Source of the DNA: Callorhinus ursinus
Lineage: Eukaryota > Chordata > Mammalia > Carnivora > Otariidae
Length of the DNA: 64,000 bases
Reading direction: 5' to 3'
Assembly (NCBI RefSeq): GCF_003265705.1
Contig: NW_020313005.1
Coordinates: 18,869,746-18,933,745, forward strand
Shown: positions 11,805 to 22,085 of the stretch, piece by piece
Position numbering within the stretch: position 1 is the stretch's first letter
How the letters are laid out: the number at the start of each line of letters is the position of its first letter
The notes under the pieces: model-generated
The model's database searches: none
What the model saw: the letters and a program-made list of their open reading frames with translations, nothing else
Told to the model about the DNA's origin: nothing
Translations under genes and position numbers: made by a program

Positions 11805-14800
11805 ATGGCACTAAATTCATATCTTTCAATAATTACCCTGAATGTAAATGGGATCAATGCCCCAATCAAAAGACACAGGCTATCAGATTGGATGAAAAAA
11901 CAAGACCCATCCATATGCTGCCTGCAAGAGATTCATTTTAGATGCAAAGACAGCCCCAGACTGAAAGTGAGGGGGTGGAAAACATTTACCATGCTAATGG
12001 ACACCAAAAGAAAGCTGGGATGGCAATCCTTATATCAGACAAGTTAGATTTTAAACCAAAGATTGTAATAAGAAATGAGGAAGGACACTATATCCTACTT
12101 AAAGGGTCTATCCAACAAGAAGATCTAACAATTGTAAATATCTATGCCCCTAACATGGGAGCAACCAATTATATAAGGCAATTAATAACAAAAGCAAAGA
12201 AACACATTCACAACAATACAATAATAGTGGGGGACTATAACACCCCCACTCACTGAAATGAACAGATCATCTACGCAAAAGATCAACAAGGAAATAAAGA
12301 CTTTAAATGACACACTGGACCAAATGGACTTCACAGACATATTCAGAACATTCCATCCCAATGCAACGGAATACACATTCTTCTCTAGTTCCCATGGAAC
12401 ATTCTCCAGAATAGATCACATCCTAGCTCACAAATCAGGTCTCAACTGCTACCAAAAGATTGGGATTATTCCCTGCATATTTTCAGACCACAATGCTTTG
12501 AAACTACAACCCAATCACAAGAGGAAAGTCAGAAAGAACTCAAATACATGGAGGCTCAAGAGCATCCTACTGAAAAATGAATGGGTCAACCAGGAAATTA
12601 AAGAAGAATTTAAAAAATTCATGGAAACCAATGAAAATGAAAACACAACTGTTCAAAATCTTTGGGATGCAGCAAAGGCAGTCCTAAGAGGAAAGTATAT
12701 AGCAATACAAGCCTTTCTCAAGAAACAGGAAAGGTCTCAAATACACAACCTAACCCTACACCTAAAGGAGCTGGAGAAAGAACAGCAAATAAAGCCTAAA
12801 CGCAGCAGGAGAAGATAAATAATAAAGATCAGAGCAGAAATCAATGAAATAGAAACCAAAAGAACAGTAGAACAGATCCACGAAACTAGGAGCTGGTTCT
12901 TTGAAAGAATTAGCAAGATTAATAAACCCCTGGCCAGACTTACCCAAAAGAAAAGAGAAAGGACCCAAATCAACAAAATCATGAATGAAAGAGGAGACAT
13001 CACAACCAACACCAAAGAAATACAAACAATTATAAGAACATATTATGAGCCACTCTATGCCAGCAAATTAGATAACTGGAAGAAACGGATGCATTCCTAG
13101 AGATGTATCAACTACCAAACTGAACCAGGAAGAAACAGAGAACCTGAACAGACCTATAACCACTAAGGAAATTGAAGCAGTCATCAAAAATCTCCCAACC
13201 AACAAAAGCCCAGGACCCAATGGCTTCCCAGGGGAATTCTACCAAACATTTCAAGAAGAATTAATACCTATTCTTCTGAAACTGTTCCAAAAAAATAGAA
13301 ATGTAAGGAAAGCTTCCAAACTCGTTTATGACGTCACCATTACCTTGACCCCCAAACCAGACAAAGATCCCATCAAAAAGGAGAATTACAGACCAATATC
13401 CTTGATGAAAATGGATGCAAAAATTCTCACCAAAATATTAGCCAATAGGATCCAACAGTACAGTAAAATGATTATTCACCATGACCAAGTGGGATTTATC
13501 CCTGGGCTGCAAGCTGGTTCAACATCCGCAAATCAATCAATGTGACACAATACATTAACAAGAGAAAGAACAAGAATCATATGATCCTCTCAATAGATGC
13601 AGAAAAAGCATTTGACAAAGTACAACATATTACAGCAAATATCATTCTCAATGGGGAAAACTGAGAGCTTTCCCCCTAAGGTCAGGAACGCAGCAGGTAT
13701 GTCCACTATCACCACTGCTATTCAACATAGTATTAGGTGTTCTAGCCACAGCAATCAGAAAACAAAAAGAAAAAAAAGGCATCCAAATCAGCAAAGATAA
13801 GTCAAACTCTCACTGTTTGTAGATGATATGATACTTTATGTGGAAAACCCAAAAGACTCCACCCCAAAACTGCTAGAACTCATACAGGAATTCAGTAAAG
13901 TGGCAGGATATAAAACCAATGCACAGAAATCAGTGGCATTCCTATACACCACCAACAAGACAGAAGAAAGAAATTAAGGAGTCGATCCCATTTACAATTG
14001 CACCCAAAACCATAAGATACCTAGGAATAAATCTAACCAAAGAGGCAAAGGATCTGTACTCAGAAAACTATAAAATACTCATGAAAGAAATTGAGGAAGA
14101 CACAAAGAAATGGAAAATCGTTCCATGCTCATGGATTGGAAGAACAAACATTGTGAAGATGTCAATGCTACCTAGAGCAATCTACACATTCAATGAAATC
14201 CTCATCAAAACACCATCCACTTTTTTCAAAGAAATGGAACAAATAATCCTAAAATTTGTATGGAACCAGAAAAGACCCCAAATAGCCAGAGGAATGTTGA
14301 AAAAGAAAAGCAAAGCTGGTGGCATCACAATTCCGGACTTCCAGCTCTATTACAAAGCTGTCATCATCAAGACAGTATGGTACTGGCACAAAAACAGACA
14401 CATAGATCAATGGAATAGAATAGAGAGCCCAGAAATGGGCCCTCAACTCTGTGGTCCACTAATCTTTGACAAAGCAGGAAAGAATGTCCAATGGAAAAAA
14501 GACAGTCTCTTCAACAAATGGTGTTGGGAAAATTGGACAGCCACATGTAGAAGAATGAAACTGGACCATTTCCTTACACCACACACAAAAATAGACTGAA
14601 AATGGATGAAAGACCTAAATGTGAGGCACAAGTCCATCAAAATCCTAAAGGAGAACATAGGCAGCAACCTCTTCAACCTCAGGCACAGCAACTTCTTCCT
14701 AGAAACATCGTCAAAGGCAAGGGAAGCAAGGGCGAAAATGAACTATTGGGATTTCATCAAGATAAAAAGCTTTTGCACAGCAAAAGAAACAGTCCACAAA

Positions 14801-15537
14801 ACCAAAAGACAACTGACAGAATGGGAGAAAATATTTGCAAATGTCATATCAGATAAAGGGCTAGTATCCAAAATCTATAAAGAACTTATCAAACTCAACA
14901 CCCAAAGAACAAATGATCCAATCAAGAAATGGGCAGAAGACATGAACAGACATTTTTCCAAAGAAGACATCCAAATGGCCAACAGACACATGAAAAAGTG
15001 CTCAACATCGCTCGGCATCAGGGAAATCCAAATCAAAACCTCAATGAGATATCACCTCACACCAGTCAGAATGGCTCAAATTAACAAGTCAGGAAATGAC
15101 AGATGTTGGTGGGGTTGTGGAGAAAGGGGAACCCTCCTACACTGTTGGTGGGAATGCAAGCTGGTGCATCCCCTCTGGAAAACAGTATGGAGGTTCCTGA
15201 AAAAGTTGAAAAGAGAGTTACCATATGATCCAGCAATTGCACTACTGGGCATTTATCCCAAAGATAGAAATGTAGGGATCCGAAGGGGTACGTGCATCCC
15301 GATGTTTATAACAGCAATGTCCACAATAGCCAAACTGTGCAAAGAGCCAAGATGTCCATTGACAGATGAATGGATAAAGAAAAAGTGGTATATATATATA
15401 CAATGGAATATTATGCAGCCATCAAAAGGAATGAGATCTTGGCATTTGCAATGACATGGATGGAACTGAATGATGTTATGATGAGCGAAATAAGTCAATC
15501 AGAGAAAGACATGTATCATATGACCTCACTGATGTGA
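11805..15537 (+). pseudogene. L1 ORF2 (endonuclease/reverse transcriptase), disabled
   Basis: ORF2p nicks target DNA and reverse-transcribes L1 RNA. The start is ATG 11805 (MALNSYLSIITLNVNGINAP), 95 bases after ORF1. Endonuclease landmarks survive: NVNGIN, QEIHF (Thr of QETHF changed), GDYN and SDHNAL. The reverse transcriptase keeps the [13 protein letters not shown] block, but the FADD active-site motif reads FVDD (13816-13827). The C-terminal Cys-rich motif [18 protein letters not shown] is intact, and the natural stop is TGA 15535-15537. Breaks: a 1-base deletion near 11985, a compensating insertion near 12246, a TAA at 12816, further indels near 13075-13120, an approximately 80-base deletion at about 13629 (the missing part is present in the copy at 61760-61850) and a TA-tract expansion near 15390 that shifts the last 30 codons. 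Confidence 0.92.
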
Positions 15538-15988
15538 GGAATTCTTAATCTCAGGAAACAAACTGAGGGTTGCTGGAGTGGGGGTGGGTGGGAGGGATGG
15601 GGTGGCTGGGTGATAGACCTTGGGGAGGGTATGTGCTATGGTGAGTGCTGTGAATTGTGCAAGACTGTTGAATCACAGATATGTACCTCTGAAAGAAATA
15701 ATGCAATATATGTTAAGAAAAAAAAATAGAAGAAGAAGATAGCGGGGTGGGCATGAAGGGGGGGACCTCGAAGGGGGAGACGAACCATGAGAGACAATGG
15801 ATTCTGAGAAGCAAACTGAGGGTTCTAGAGGGGAGGGGGTGGAGGATGGGTCAGCCTGGTGATGGGTATTAAAGAGGGCACGTTCTGCATGGAGTCTGGG
15901 TGTTGTGCATAGGCGGTGAATCATGGAACACTACATCAAAAACTAATGTGTAATGTATGGTGATTACATAACAATAAATTTTTTTTTA
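15538..15988 (+). mobile_element. L1 3' UTR with G-rich tract and A-tail
   Basis: Begins 'ggaattcttaatctcaggaa', has a G-rich segment with G-quadruplex potential at 15580-15610, a short internal A-rich stretch near 15716-15740, a second G-rich part and ends 'ggtgattacataacaataaa' plus tail. The same module recurs, truncated, about nine more times in both orientations in this window. Confidence 0.9.
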
Positions 15989-16004
15989 AAAAAATGTTGA
16001 ACTA
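15989..16004 (+). repeat. Right target-site duplication of the full-length L1
   Basis: 'aaaaaatgttgaacta', an exact match to 8998-9013. The following 'atagaaatggagag' continues the interrupted older L1. Confidence 0.92.
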
Positions 16005-16355
16005 ATAGAAATGGAGAGTAGAATGGTGGTTGCCAGGGACTTGGGGAGAGGGGTGGAAATAGGGAAAGTTTAGTGAAAGGATATAAACCTTCAGTTATAA
16101 GGTGAATAAGGTCTGAGGATCTAATGAGTAACATGGTTACTATAGTTATAATATGTATAACTGAAATTTGCTAAGAGAGTAGAACTAAAGTATTCTCACT
16201 CCCCCTAAGAAAATGGTAAATATGTGAGATGTTAATTAACTTGATGGTATGGGAATCCTTTCACAATATATGTATAGAACAATTCATCACACTGTACACC
16301 TTAAATATATTAAAACTTTTTGTCAATTATACATCAAAAAAACTGGGAAAAAAGT
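16005..16355 (+). mobile_element. Old L1 3' UTR, sense (right part of the split element)
   Basis: 'gaatggtggttgccagggac', 'gtacaccttaaatatattaa' and 'tgtcaattatacatcaaaaa' are typical of the 3' UTR and tail of an older L1. It is the continuation of 7987-8997. Confidence 0.8.
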
Positions 16356-16457
16356 ATGCAATGCACACAGCATAGCACACATAGAGGTAAAATGTATGAC
16401 AAAAATAGCACAAATGACAGGGTGGAAAGTGAGAGTATTTAAGAATCTTAATCTATA

Positions 16458-16618
16458 TGGGTTCCTAGGTGGCTCGACCAGTTGAGCATCCAACTCTTGG
16501 TTTCAGCTCAGGTCATGGTCTCGGTGTTCTGCGATAGAGCCCCACATCAGGCTCCCTGCTCAGCAGGGAATCTGCTTGTCTCCCTCTCCTAAGTGAATAA
16601 ACAAATCTTTAAAAAAAT
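16458..16618 (+). mobile_element. CAN-SINE, sense
   Basis: tRNA-Lys-derived carnivore SINE: a 'gggttcctaggtggctcgac' head carrying the A-box region, then 'tcagctcaggtcatggtctc', a CT-rich block and an 'aatctttaaaaaaa' tail. The flanks 'aatcttaatctata' at 16444-16457 and 16619-16632 are a perfect 14-bp target duplication. It is not a working tRNA gene. Confidence 0.95.
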
Positions 16619-16639
16619 AATCTTAATCTATAAAGTGCT

Positions 16640-17680
16640 ATAATATTATTTTAAAGTAGACTGTGAAAAGGTAAAGATGTGTATTATAAACCATACAACA
16701 GTCACTTAAAATGTAAAACACAAAGAAGTTTTTTTCACTTAATATGTTAAAAAAAAAAAAGAGGTAAAATGGAATTTTAAAAACACTCAGCCCAATAGGA
16801 GGTGGGAAAAGAAAAGAAAAGCAAATGGAAATGAATGAATAACACATGAGACAAATAGAAAACAAACAAGTTGGATGATTTAACCTTGACCCTCTAAATA
16901 TTTACATTAAACATAAAGGGTATAAACCATGGATCAGCAAACTATGGCCCATGGGCCAAATACAGCCCATTGTGATTTTTGTTAATAATTGTATTGGAAC
17001 ACAGCCATGCCCATTCATTTATGTGTGGCTTATGCAGCTTTCATACTATAACAGCAGGGTTTAGCAGTTTCAACAGAGACTATATGATCCAAAAGCCTAA
17101 AATATTGCCATCTGGCCATTTCAAAAATACTTTGTTGACCATTGGTCTATATACTCCAATTTAAAGCCAGAGATTCTCAAATTGGACTTAAGAAAAGCAG
17201 TTAAATGTAATCTGCAAGAAACCCACCTTAAATATAAAAACATTGATGTTAGAAGTGGAAGACAGAAACAGTTATGCCAATAAACATTAATTGTAAGCAA
17301 GCTGGAATGGCTAAGATAATATCAGATAAGGCAGACTTCATAACAAGTATTATCACCAGAGATAAAAAAGAATATTTCCTAAGGATAAAGTTATCAATTT
17401 GTTAAAAAAATGACATATTTAAATCTGTATGCATCTAATAACAGATTCAAAATATATGAAGAAAAAACAAATAGAACTGAAATGAGAAATGGATTATCTA
17501 CAATTATAATGGGAGATAACACTCCTTAATCAGTAATTGATAAACAAGATAGACAGAAATTTAGTAAATATAAAGACTTGAACAGCACTATCAACCAACT
17601 TGACATAATTGATATTAATGAATATTTTATCCCGAAACAGCAGAATACCCATTCACGTGTTGGCAGAACATTCACCAGTA
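16640..17680 (+). mobile_element. Ancient L1 (intergenic/endonuclease part), sense, split by a hAT element
   Basis: The clear part is 17145-17680: 'gtaatctgcaagaaacccac', 'caagctggaatggctaagat' and 'agataaggcagacttcataa' belong to the ORF2 endonuclease region, ending with 'gaacattcaccag'. The stretch before the hAT element is weaker. The element then breaks off at about 17680 and resumes near 18240 much further downstream in ORF2. Confidence 0.7.
16928..17144 (+). mobile_element. hAT-Charlie-type short DNA transposon
   Basis: Ends are imperfect inverted repeats: 'catggatcagcaaac' at the left and 'ttgttgaccattg' at the right. The interior has 'tattggaacacagccatgcc' and 'agcctaaaatattgccatct', the recognisable body of a widespread mammalian non-autonomous Charlie family; I am not sure of its MER number. 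An imperfect 8-bp duplication ('gtataaac' and 'gtctatat') flanks it. Confidence 0.75.
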
Positions 17681-18094
17681 TTGGTTCCAATCAGCATAGT
17701 TATCAGTAGCAGATATCTGTAGCTCAAAAGGGTCTTTGGAGTTTACAGACGCCAAGTCTGTGATTTCCTTTCCTCTCTCCGGAAGTTTATAGTTTCCATT
17801 GTACAACATGGGAGGAAGCCGAAAGCCTAATTGGTGGTCTGTTGTACCCACTATCATTTCTCTAAAAGTGACTCTTTCCAATTGGGACAATCTCCCTTGA
17901 ATTTTATGAGGGTTCACAGCATAAGCATATAAACCATCAACACTAATTATACACTCAGCACTGAGAGCAATAAAAGTGGTGCACAACAGTGGCCCAAATA
18001 GCCCTACCAGATGGTCACAGCACCTTCTGTAGTAAGCAGTAAACATGACAATATCTCCCTCTCTCTTCCCTTCACCTCCACCAGAGACTGACAA
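17672..18094 (-). pseudogene. Unassigned 140-codon ORF, possible gene-derived fragment
   Basis: A minus-strand frame running from ATG at 18094 to a stop at 17672-17674. The translation begins MSVSGGGEGKREGDIVMFTA; a hydrophobic segment (about residues 30-50, HLVGLFGPLLCTTFIALSA) could be a membrane span, and the C-terminal half is polar, including GFRLPPMLYNGNYKLPERGK. Composition is protein-like and unlike the low-complexity frames elsewhere. The last few residues come from L1 sequence, so the natural end is lost. I do not recognise the protein. The ORF sits in a 560-base non-L1 segment (about 17681-18240) inside an ancient L1, with no A-tail on either side. It could be a captured gene fragment or a chance frame in an unknown repeat. 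Confidence 0.3.
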
Positions 18095-18240
18095 GTAGTC
18101 ATGCTGTGGTCACTTGGCCTACTTGTCGGCCTATGTGACAAGCCACAGAAACTGCTCGGTTTAGGGGACAAATAAGCCTTACAGTTCGGCCCACTCGGCA
18201 GGAAGTTCATGGATGCTCAGGGTCCATGGTAGTCTGCCTG

Positions 18241-19640
18241 TCCTAACACATAGTAATAAAATAGGTAGGTTTTGATATAAAAACAGATTGACAAATAGAT
18301 CAATGAAAGAAAAACAGTGAATTCAGAGAAAGACCTTGGATAGGTTAGAATTTAATATATGATAAATATGGAAATATAGCATAACAAATCAAAAGTGGAA
18401 GGATAGATTATTTTGTATGTAATATTAAGGAGGAAAACTGAATCCCTAAATACATCGTGTAAAAAAGTAGAATCCAGACAGATTAATGAAAGATAAAATG
18501 GAAAATCAATAAAAGAAAATGCAGAATATATATTTGTGATTTAGAGGTAGGGAAGAATTGTCTTTAAAATACTTGAGGAAGGGGCATCTGGGTGGCTCAG
18601 TCATTAAGCGTCTGCCTTTGGCTCAGGTCATGATCCTGGGGTCCTAGGCTTGAGCCCCACATCAGACTCCCCACTGAGTGGGGAGCCTGCTTCTCCCTCT
18701 CCCTCTGCCTGCTACTCCCCCAGCTTGTGCTCACTCTGTCTCTGTCAAATAAATAAATAAAATCTTAAAAAAATAATAAAATAAAATACTTGAGGAAAAA
18801 AAGAAAAAATACTTGAGAAGCACAAATCCTTGGGCAAAAATGTGTTGAATAAACTAACATCAAAATTAAGTATTTTTGTTTAATGAAGAATAGTATGGAT
18901 AGAGTTAATAGGGAAGTGATAGAGTATAAGAAAAAAATTGCAATATAAAAACTGACTATGCAAAAATATACAAGGAACTCATTTAAGTCCGTAAGAGATA
19001 GATAACCCAAGAGAAAAAAATGGGCACACATGTGAATAGGCAATTAAAATAGAACAAACCCCCAAAGAATAAGCAAATCAAAAGATATTCAAATTTAGTA
19101 GTAATCATAGAAGAAAATGAAAACAATCATAAAATATTATCTTATCCCTGTTAGTTTGCTTACAACGTAAAACTAGGTGATGCCAATTATTAGTTATGTG
19201 AGGATATTGAGGAAATCTCAATCCTGGTGGGAGAAGAATGGTGGAACATTTTCAAGAGCTATCTGTCAGCATTTATTCTAATCAAGTCTACACACCCAGG
19301 TAGGTAGGTATGGCCCAGCAAATACACTCCTAGGTATGTAGCCGAAAGAAATTCTCCCATTGATCCACAAGTGACATACATAAAAATACCCGTCGCTATC
19401 TTGTTTATTGCAATAGGGATTCAGAGCAATCTGAGTGCCCATCACTGACAGGAGAGTAGACAGTCAATTTTGGTGGATACACATGGAGTTTTATGAAACA
19501 TTTACAAAGAATGGACTAGATGTTCATGGAGTATCATCGCTGACACTTCAATGCTAAGTAAAAGAAGTAAAATGAGATCTGTGATTTACCGCGACTTCCA
19601 CAAATTAAAAAACAGTCACACACAAAAAAATCATATACTC
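18241..19640 (+). mobile_element. Ancient L1 ORF2 C-terminus and 3' region, sense
   Basis: Resumes with wording equivalent to the RT/C-terminal junction ('caaatagatcaatgaaagaa') and continues through 'aaaatatacaaggaactcat' (about 18963) and 'cctggtgggagaagaatggt' (about 19223). It is poorly conserved with no usable frame, and is interrupted by a SINE at 18581-18782. Confidence 0.65.
18581..18782 (+). mobile_element. CAN-SINE, sense
   Basis: Complete: 'ggggcatctgggtggctcag' head, 'ctcaggtcatgatcctgggg' body, CT-rich block and an 'aaataaataaataaaatctt' tail. The target duplication 'aaaatacttgaggaa' is perfect at 18566-18580 and 18783-18797. Confidence 0.96.
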
Positions 19641-19754
19641 AAATAATCAAATATACTTCAAATATAATCAAATAATGCATATAGCATGTATTACAATGTT
19701 TGCCAACAGTGAATGGGGAGAATGAAAATTGAAAATGGGGACATATGAGAACAG

Positions 19755-19780
19755 ATGATAGAGATAGATAGATGATAGAT

Positions 19781-19823
<43 letters not shown>

Positions 19824-19832
19824 GATAGATAT

Positions 19833-19880
<48 letters not shown>

Positions 19881-19881
19881 G
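19755..19881. repeat. (GATA)n microsatellite
   Basis: About 125 bases of GATA units, with a few GATGATA interruptions in the first third and near 19822. It is long enough to be polymorphic. The frames across it encode only a repeated Tyr-Leu-Ser-Ile string and are not genes. Confidence 0.95.
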
Positions 19882-21130
19882 AAATAAGTACAAGTAGTTC
19901 TTTCGGTCTTGAAATAGTTTGGAATGGCCTCAACTGGAGGTAGCAACATAAGGTAAAGCGTACAGGCAGGAAAGCATAAATCTATAAAAACAAAGACAAA
20001 TAACCCAATTTGAATAAAACAGAGTGTTTCAAAAGGGGTTGCAGAAGAGAAGCCTGGAAAGGTAAGTTGGTAGCCTGAATTTGGACTATTTTTATTTATT
20101 TTGATCTACAAAGTAAGATATAAACTTTACTAATATTTAATATATGGATTGATCCTGGAACTCTAGCTCACAGTTGAAGACATTTGGGATCCATATAGAA
20201 GAAAAATTTTAAAAAGCACCAAATTCTCTGTCACTTCTCCTAAAATCTATCCTAAATCTCTTCTGTCTCATGTAGCTAACATCTATGGGCACTTCCTATG
20301 GCTCTGTGATGTCATTTCCTTTTGTAGCTATTAGTTCCCTGCAGTGTTGGTATTTTACTCAACCCAGGCTGTCTGATAACAGATGTGATTTCCAGCTGTG
20401 TCTATATACCAACCACAGCAGGTTCATTAATAACAATTATTAAGTACTTTATGTTATAAATCGAGCCTGTGGCAATAGAGAAAACCTCCAGTCATTTGTT
20501 TTATGGCCTCTTCTCAGAGCTAACTATAAATTCCCATTATCTCAACATTATCAGCCCTGCAAAATGAATCTAAGCATGAGTCATAAATAAAACTACCAAA
20601 CAGCTCAATCATGCTGGAAAGAACAGAGCATAAATTAACACTTGACGATGTAATGTTATATATGAACTTAAATAATAGCTCAGGCCTTCTTGTCAGCTAA
20701 TTATGTAAATTATTATTTTTAAGACTTACATTTGTATTTGCATGGTTGGTGCATTCAGTTAGTCATACACTTAGAGTTCAATAAATATGTAGTCCATACA
20801 TTGCCCTCCCATAACCTAAGAGTTCCTGCTGATGATGTGGGAAGTACAGTGAAAGTGAAGAGAGAAATTTCAACTGAGAAAATATCTCTTAGGACTATAG
20901 AGAGCAGGGGGGAATCACATTTTCCCCAAATACTACATTTCATAGGAGAAATCATTACATTTAAGAAGATTAATAAAAAAGGAGCGACAAACTATATGCA
21001 CTGTGGGTTCCTGGGTGAAAGTCCATATGGATTTTCAGTTAATCGTAAAAATATTTAGTTATCCCTCTGTGTTGGATCCAAGCTGTTGTAAATGATGAAG
21101 ACAGAACAGAAAGATAAACTGAGCACATGA
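19882..21130. other. Mostly unassigned DNA; possible conserved regulatory block
   Basis: No gene or clear repeat was recognised. The part at about 20270-20720 has mixed composition, no simple sequence, and several TAATTA/ATTA-type homeodomain words ('aataacaattattaag', 'ctaattatgtaaattatt'). That would fit an old unique, possibly conserved non-coding block, but conservation cannot be judged from one sequence. Confidence 0.35.
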
Positions 21131-21374
21131 ATTTAATTTTTAAGAGAAAAACAGCTAATAAACACATGAAAAATGTTGAAATTCACTAATAACCATGACA
21201 TGCAAATTAAAATTATGAGATATTATTTTTCATGTTTTAAAAGCTATTTCCCAGTAGTGGAGAGAAAGCACTGAAATAGGAAATTCGATCCTTTACTGCA
21301 AGGCATACAAAGGGGTTCAAACCTGAAAGGCCATTTGTCATATCTACCCAGAGCTCTAAAACTGTCCTTTATAC

Positions 21375-21491
21375 TTTTTAATTGAGGTATAATTAACATA
21401 CAACATCATGCTAGCTTCGGGTATACAGCAAAATGATTTGATAGTTGTATATATTATGAAATGATCATGACAAGAAGTCTAGTTAACATCC
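21375..21491 (-). mobile_element. L1 3' terminus (3' partner of the U6 chimera), antisense
   Basis: On the minus strand this reads from 'ggatgttaactagacttctt' to 'gttaattatacctcaatt' plus an A-tail: the end of an L1 3' UTR. Its upstream end joins the U6 sequence directly. Confidence 0.8.
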
Positions 21492-21555
21492 AAAAATATG
21501 GAATCCTTCACAAATTTATGTGTCATCCTTGTGCAGGGCCCATGCTGATCTCCTT

Positions 21556-21587
<32 letters not shown>

Positions 21588-21598
21588 AAAATGAACAC
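21492..21598 (-). pseudogene. U6 snRNA retropseudogene, full length, fused to an L1 3' end
   Basis: The complement of U6 spliceosomal RNA over its whole 107-base length. Diagnostic blocks are 'atcgttccaattttagtata' (box 5' region), 'gtgtcatccttgtgcagggc' and 'aaaaatatggaatcc' at the 3' end. Several substitutions disrupt it (for example 'ccaaaatgaacac' in place of 'ccgaagcgagcac'). There is no upstream PSE or TATA arrangement, and its 3' side continues into L1 sequence without a T-tract terminator, so it is a reverse-transcribed copy and not a working U6 gene. Confidence 0.92.
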
Positions 21599-22085
21599 GG
21601 GTGTTCATTACTTTTGATCAGTAATTCCAATTCTGGAAAATTTATCAGTTACAGATATAGTACATGAATGTTAATGATATAGAATTAAAAAAAAGAAATA
21701 GCAAATAATAAGGTCCATTATGGAAATGGGAAAATAGCTCAAATAAAGTCTAAAAGGAAATAGTTAAATAATTCATGGCACAACCATATGATGGACTACT
21801 GTGTGCCATCCAAAATCATTTTAAGAAGATTATTTAACAGGAAAGTGTTCACAGAACACTTTTAATAGGTTATAAAATGTTATGTATAGCATAATTTCAA
21901 TTATTAATCATACTATGAAGTTTTTACACACATATATACATGCACCAATAGAGAAGGCTAGAATAAATACCCTAAAATATTAAGTTATTTTTGCATGATG
22001 GAACTATGAATACTTTCTATCATCTTAATTTTCTGTATTTTCTAAAATTTCTTTCAGAGAGAGAATTAGTGTACAACAAATCTGG

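Larger units (their letters stand above)
9014..15988 (+). mobile_element. Full-length carnivore LINE-1 (about 6,975 bp), inactivated
   Basis: A complete L1 retrotransposon: 5' UTR (9014-10827), ORF1 (10828-11709), a 95-base spacer, ORF2 (11805-15537), 3' UTR (15538-about 15980) and an A-tail, bounded by a perfect 16-bp target duplication. It landed in the 3' UTR of an older L1, whose halves fit together when the insert is removed. Both ORFs carry premature stops and frameshifts, so the copy cannot move by itself. The 5' UTR still has many CpGs and most damage is point decay, so the insertion is moderately old rather than ancient. It is the only young L1 in the window that retains its promoter. 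Confidence 0.95.
21131..22085 (+). mobile_element. Ancient L1 3' end, sense, split by a U6-L1 chimera
   Basis: 'caaattaaaattatgagata' before the insert and 'cagtaattccaattctggaa' after it are consecutive parts of an ORF2 C-terminus, followed by a long degraded 3' UTR. Boundaries are soft. Confidence 0.6.

Noticed and set aside
16458..16618. tRNA-like A-box and B-box sequences in the ten CAN-SINEs
   Set aside because: They are tRNA-Lys-derived SINE heads, degenerate and followed by SINE body and A-tail; not tRNA genes.
19755..19881. Regular direct repeats resembling an array
   Set aside because: Unit of 4 bases without spacers: a microsatellite, not a CRISPR array; the genome is a mammal.
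19639..19949. Frames encoding a repeated Tyr-Leu-Ser-Ile pattern
   Set aside because: Translation of the GATA microsatellite; all frames are open because a 4-base unit without stops repeats.
21492..21598. Functional U6 gene
   Set aside because: Substitutions in the normally invariant 5' region, no PSE/TATA spacing and no T-tract terminator; it runs straight into L1 sequence.
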